From Streptomyces poonensis (lineage in GTDB: Bacteria; Actinomycetota; Actinomycetes; Streptomycetales; Streptomycetaceae): a stretch of 64,000 nt of DNA. The notes below the pieces were generated by a model, which was given only the letters and a program-made list of their open reading frames with translations, was not told the DNA's origin and made no database searches. The stretch spans positions 1 through 64,000 of the forward strand of contig NZ_BMVW01000024.1 of NCBI RefSeq assembly GCF_014650915.1. The letters are read 5' to 3'. Position numbers and translations under genes: made by a program. Positions 60,954-64,000 of the stretch are shown piece by piece (positions within the stretch are counted from its first letter, which is position 1; the number at the start of each line of letters is the position of its first letter).

Positions 60954-62339
60954 TCAGTTGCCGCTGGGCGGTGGCGAAGAAGCCGTCCCGCTCGTGCCGA
61001 GGTTCGGTGAACCTGCGGTCTGCGAGCCCGGGGGCGGCGGGGCACCCTGCGGCGGCGGGGCCGTGGTCGGCGGGGTGGTCTGCCATCCGCCGGGGTGGCC
61101 GGCCGCGGTGCCCGAACCGGCGCTGCTGGCTGCCGGGCTGCCACCGACCTGCCCGATGGTGTCGTCGGTGACGCTGGTCGGCGGCGGCTGGACGACCTTC
61201 TCCAAGCCGGACTTGGCGGAGCCGCCACCGGACGAGATACCTGAGCCTGTGTCCTGCGAACTCTCCTCACTGCCGCCGGTCGGGCTGGAGGCGACGTCGC
61301 CGGGGAACCCGACCCCACCGGGGATTGAGTCCGGTCCCTGCGGAGCCGCCCCGGCTCCGGCTGCGGCTCCGCCGGTGGCGGCGGTGGCTGCCATCGCGGC
61401 GGCCTTCCTGCCGGCGCGTTCGGCGTGCTGCTTGGCGAGCTGGACGCCGGTGCCGCCGGCACGGTGCAACGTCTCTGCGTCGGATCCTTCGGCCGCCCAG
61501 TGCACAAACTTGAAGGTCGCGTAGGGGCAGAGCAGCACTAGAATCATGATCACGATGCCCGCGAGAACGTCGGCGAGCGCGGCCAGGCCGTCGCTGGCCT
61601 CGGTCTTGCCCATCGCGGCGATGCCGAGGACGAAGATGATCGTCATGAGCAGCTTGGAGACGACGAGGGTGGCGGTGGCCTCGATCCAGCCCTTGCGCCA
61701 GCGACGTGCGACTTCCCAGCCACCGCCCGCTCCGGCAAAGACCGCCAGGGTCACCATGACGAGGATGCCGACCTTGCGCACCATCATCACGCACCAATAC
61801 AGGACGGCGCCGATGGCGGCTCCGAGCGCGACGAAGACGGTGACGAGCCAGCCGAGCTCGGACAGCGCGGGGATCTGTCCTACCTTGACGATGCGTCGGA
61901 CCGCGGAGGCGATGTCCATGTTCGCGGCCTTGAACAGGCCGGCGGACAGGGCGTCGACCACTTCGATCGCGACGGTGGTCAGGGCGATCGCGGCGAAGGC
62001 GAAGATCACGCCGGATGCGGTGCCGGTGAACGCCTGGGTGAGGGCTTGCCCGTCGCGGCGGACAGCTGCGCGGACGAGCTGGGCGCAGAAGGTGGCAACA
62101 AGGACGACCAGGCCGATGGGAAGGATCGTCTCGTAGTTGTCGCGGAACCAGCCCGCGTTGAGGTCGACACGGGTGGTGGTATCGACGGCCTTGGACGCCA
62201 GGTCGGCGGCTGCGGCAGCGAGTTCGCCGGCACTCTTCGCCATCCAGTCGCCGATGGCCTTGCCCGGGTTGGAGGCGAAGTCGACGGCCTCACCGACCGC
62301 ACAGACCTTGTCCGCGAGGGGGAGATCACAAAACCCCAT
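60954..62339 (-). CDS. VirB6/TrbL-like integral membrane protein (SCO6881-type), 461 aa
   Basis: At least five hydrophobic segments are visible: ILPIGLVVLVATFCAQLV, SGVIFAFAAIALTTVAIEVV, LGWLVTVFVALGAAIGAVLY, VGILVMVTLAVFAGAGG and VLAGIVIMILVLLCPYATF. The C-terminal 160 residues are disordered Gly/Ser/Pro-rich sequence. Polytopic proteins with such tails form the inner-membrane channel of actinobacterial type IV-like systems. The N-terminus MGFCDLPLADKVCAVGEA has two Cys that may pair outside. The ATG at 62339 lies 15 bp from the preceding stop. Confidence 0.85.
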   Translation of the reverse strand: MGFCDLPLADKVCAVGEAVDFASNPGKAIGDWMAKSAGELAAAAADLASKAVDTTTRVDLNAGWFRDNYETILPIGLVVLVATFCAQLVRAAVRRDGQALTQAFTGTASGVIFAFAAIALTTVAIEVVDALSAGLFKAANMDIASAVRRIVKVGQIPALSELGWLVTVFVALGAAIGAVLYWCVMMVRKVGILVMVTLAVFAGAGGGWEVARRWRKGWIEATATLVVSKLLMTIIFVLGIAAMGKTEASDGLAALADVLAGIVIMILVLLCPYATFKFVHWAAEGSDAETLHRAGGTGVQLAKQHAERAGRKAAAMAATAATGGAAAGAGAAPQGPDSIPGGVGFPGDVASSPTGGSEESSQDTGSGISSGGGSAKSGLEKVVQPPPTSVTDDTIGQVGGSPAASSAGSGTAAGHPGGWQTTPPTTAPPPQGAPPPPGSQTAGSPNLGTSGTASSPPPSGN

Positions 62340-62354
62340 GAGGACTCCTTCCGG

Positions 62355-63020
62355 TCAGGGCGCGACGCTCGGGGCGATGGCGACGAGCGAGCAGTCGGCC
62401 GAGGGCCTGCACTGGACAGCGAGGGTGACCGAGCGGTCTTCTGCACCGCCGCCCTTGGACCAGGTGATGGTCTGCTTGCCGGTGACGGTCACGGCGTATA
62501 TGTACGCCTCGGTGATCGCGGCCGGATCGTCGGCGAGTGCCTGCTTGAACGCGGCCGGGTAGTGCGCCTCGGCGACGGTTGCGGTGGCATGCTGCCGCTG
62601 GTCGGTCATCCGCGACCACAAGAGCGGATCGGGCATCTGCGCGGAGACCGAGGCCCAGTCGCTGTACTGGCCCTCCTTAGTCATCCATGCCTCCATGCCG
62701 GCGAGCTGCTGGGCGTGGCTGGTGGTGCGGGTGTCGTAGGACCAGAGCATCGCGGCGGCGGCCTTGGCGAACTGCACCGGGTCGGAGACCCGAGGCGGCT
62801 GTGGAACCGAGCCGGTCTCCGCTTCTGGCTTCTGTGCGGTGGGGGAGGGGTTGGCGCCCGGCGTGGGGGAGGCGGAGGGGGTGGTGTGTTGTTCGCCGCG
62901 TCCGGTGATGTAGGCGGTCGCGGCGGCCAGGACGAGCAGGCAGGCCAGCACGATGGCGATGAGAGTGAACCGGCGGTTCGGCGACCAGTTGATGCCGTAG
63001 CCGGGGAATCGCTTTTTCAT
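62355..63020 (-). CDS. TcpC/VirB8-like conjugation protein, 221 aa
   Basis: A single N-terminal membrane helix (RRFTLIAIVLACLLVLAAAT) follows a short basic cytoplasmic stretch (MKKRFPGYGINWSPNR). A Pro/Thr/Ser linker leads to a periplasm-side-like domain: AKAAAAMLWSYDTRTTSHAQ, then QLAGMEAWMTKEGQYSDW, then AYIYAVTVTGKQTITWSKGG, with the alternating helix and strand order of NTF2-like VirB8/TcpC domains. It would act as a scaffold in the transfer channel. The ATG overlaps the preceding stop as TAATG (63018-63022). Confidence 0.8.
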   Translation of the reverse strand: MKKRFPGYGINWSPNRRFTLIAIVLACLLVLAAATAYITGRGEQHTTPSASPTPGANPSPTAQKPEAETGSVPQPPRVSDPVQFAKAAAAMLWSYDTRTTSHAQQLAGMEAWMTKEGQYSDWASVSAQMPDPLLWSRMTDQRQHATATVAEAHYPAAFKQALADDPAAITEAYIYAVTVTGKQTITWSKGGGAEDRSVTLAVQCRPSADCSLVAIAPSVAP

Positions 63021-63331
63021 TAGTGAACCTGTGACCCCAGGGCCGAGAAGAAGGCGACGATGCCGTTGGCGGCGCCGAGGCCGAGCGCGGCACCGGCGGC
63101 GACGGTGGCGCCCTTCTTTCCGTTGGCCTCTGCCTGGTGGCCACCGGTGTGGTGACCCCAGGCCCAGACCGCGAGGCTGACGGCGAGGGCTCCGACGACG
63201 GCGACGATGCCGAAGAGGTTGATGCTGTTGACGACGTTCTTCAGAACGGCAAGGCCCGGAAGGCCGCCGTCCTTGGGGGAGATGCCAGGGTCGTAGGCGA
63301 GCTGGAGGAAGCGGTCGGCGAGTGGTGACAC
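63020..63331 (-). CDS. DUF6112-type small membrane protein (pilin/VirB2-like position), 103 aa
   Basis: Two hydrophobic helices, NLFGIVAVVGALAVSLAVWA and GATVAAGAALGLGAANGIVA, are joined by a polar loop (GHHTGGHQAEANGKK). This size and layout matches DUF6112 and, more broadly, VirB2-like pilin subunits. The GTG at 63331 has AGGAG eleven bases upstream. It lies between the cell-wall hydrolase and the VirB8-like gene, the place where a pilin-like gene is expected. A processed pilus role is inference. Confidence 0.75.
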   Translation of the reverse strand: MSPLADRFLQLAYDPGISPKDGGLPGLAVLKNVVNSINLFGIVAVVGALAVSLAVWAWGHHTGGHQAEANGKKGATVAAGAALGLGAANGIVAFFSALGSQVH

Positions 63332-63435
63332 AGGTGTGGCGGGCTCCTTGCGTGCGCAGGCCGATGGGGTCCGGTGGGCGGGAAGGCGAGGGGGAGGGGA
63401 GAGGCGCGCGAGCGGCGCAAGAAGGGAGGCTGGCG

Positions 63436-64000
63436 TCAGACGACGCGGCGGGCGGCCAGGACGTCCCAGTCCTTGAGCGGCGTGATCCGGACGGGCTTGC
63501 CGGTGCGCGGGGCCTCGATGACCAGGCCCTCGCCCAGGTACATGCCGACGTGCTCCGGGCGGGTCGCGGTGCCGCGGCTGAAGATCAGGTCACCGGGCTT
63601 GAGTGCCTTGCCGAAGACGGCCTTGCCCTCGTGGACCTGCGTGTACGTGGTGCGGGTGAGCTGGATGTCGGCCTTGGCATACGCCTGCTGCATCAGCGAG
63701 CTGCAGTCGCAGCGGCCCATCGGGTCCGGGCCGTGCGGAGCGGTGCAGGAGCCGCCCCACTGGTACATCGTGCCGAGCTGGTGCATCGCCCAGACGATCG
63801 CCGTACGGGCGCGCGGGTCGGTGCCCTTTGGGATCGAGTAGCCCTCCGGGACGGCGCCTTCGGGGATTGGCCCGTACTGGGATCCGTCCTGCGCGGTGCC
63901 GCAGTCGGAAATGGCGGTGTCGTCAGTGTCCGTGTCGGAGCTGTCGGAGCTGTCGGAGTCGGCGCCGGCGAAGGTGGCGGCGATGGCTTTCTGCAGCGCG
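63436..64000 (-). CDS. NlpC/P60 cell-wall hydrolase, 5' end outside window
   Basis: The gene runs off the right edge; 188 C-terminal residues are visible. The NlpC/P60 domain is clear: HQLGTMYQWGGSCTAPHG, then GRCDCSSLMQQAYAKA with the catalytic Cys, then GDLIFSRGTATRPEHVGMYL with the catalytic His. Upstream is an acidic Ser/Asp-rich linker (ADSDSSDSSDTDTDD), probably joining a second lytic domain. Such enzymes open the peptidoglycan for the conjugation channel. It is followed by the DUF6112 gene on the same strand. Catalytic residues are intact. Confidence 0.85.
   Translation of the reverse strand, partial: ALQKAIAATFAGADSDSSDSSDTDTDDTAISDCGTAQDGSQYGPIPEGAVPEGYSIPKGTDPRARTAIVWAMHQLGTMYQWGGSCTAPHGPDPMGRCDCSSLMQQAYAKADIQLTRTTYTQVHEGKAVFGKALKPGDLIFSRGTATRPEHVGMYLGEGLVIEAPRTGKPVRITPLKDWDVLAARRVV

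Noticed and set aside
61325-61513. Arg-rich frame opposite the VirB6-like tail
   Set aside because: Mirror of the Gly/Ala/Ser repeats of the membrane protein.
1-64000. CRISPR arrays, tRNA, rRNA, integrase attachment sites
   Set aside because: No regularly spaced repeats, cloverleaf-like sequence or integrase gene was seen on either strand.

Overview
The window is high-GC (roughly 70%) actinobacterial DNA. Its gene families (DUF317, DUF6238, DUF6112 and SCO6880-type transfer proteins, GTG/TTG starts, start/stop overlaps) point to Streptomyces or a close relative. It reads as accessory DNA: a large phage-defence island joined to the transfer region of a conjugative element (linear plasmid or integrative element). 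No rRNA, tRNA, CRISPR array, integrase, relaxase or recognisable replication origin was found.

Layout. (1) 1-3.2 kb: degraded genes, one intact hypothetical gene, a strong terminator hairpin and a small excisionase-like HTH gene. (2) 3.2-8.7 kb: one very large gene joining a sacsin/Hsp90-like ATPase to a C-terminal DUF3883 (NOV) nuclease-like domain, behind a promoter-like palindrome. (3) 8.7-16.4 kb: hypothetical genes and remnants, including the tail of a Ser/Thr kinase and a PD-(D/E)XK-type protein. A 2.46-kb IS5-type element here has perfect 18-bp ends, a TAA target duplication and an extra passenger gene for a membrane repeat protein. (4) 16.4-34.5 kb: a fused nuclease-methyltransferase gene, then a complete class 1 DISARM operon read right to left (drmD, drmMI, drmA, drmB, drmC, then a 124-codon gene and a terminator). 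(5) 34.8-42.7 kb: a complete Wadjet operon (jetA, jetB, jetC, jetD), also on the minus strand. (6) 42.7-64 kb: transfer genes on the minus strand: NlpC/P60 hydrolase, DUF6112 small membrane protein, TcpC/VirB8-like protein, VirB6-like membrane protein, SCO6880-type protein, VirB4-like ATPase, VirD4-like coupling protein, a cytosine-C5 methyltransferase and a protein with two DnaB N-terminal-like domains. Between the VirB4-like and VirD4-like genes lies a stretch of small DUF317-type and unknown genes, several of them frameshifted.

How it fits together. DISARM (methylase, two helicases, DUF1998 protein, phospholipase-D protein) restricts phage DNA. Wadjet (MukBEF-like SMC complex with a Toprim nuclease) cleaves small circular plasmids. 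The fused enzyme and the ATPase-NOV protein are further candidate defence genes. The Wadjet operon begins only 36 bp after the last gene of the transfer-side run, so an anti-plasmid system appears to be carried by, and possibly transcribed with, a mobile element. The repeated frameshifts in the small accessory genes mean either real decay or indels in the assembly, and read mapping would separate the two.
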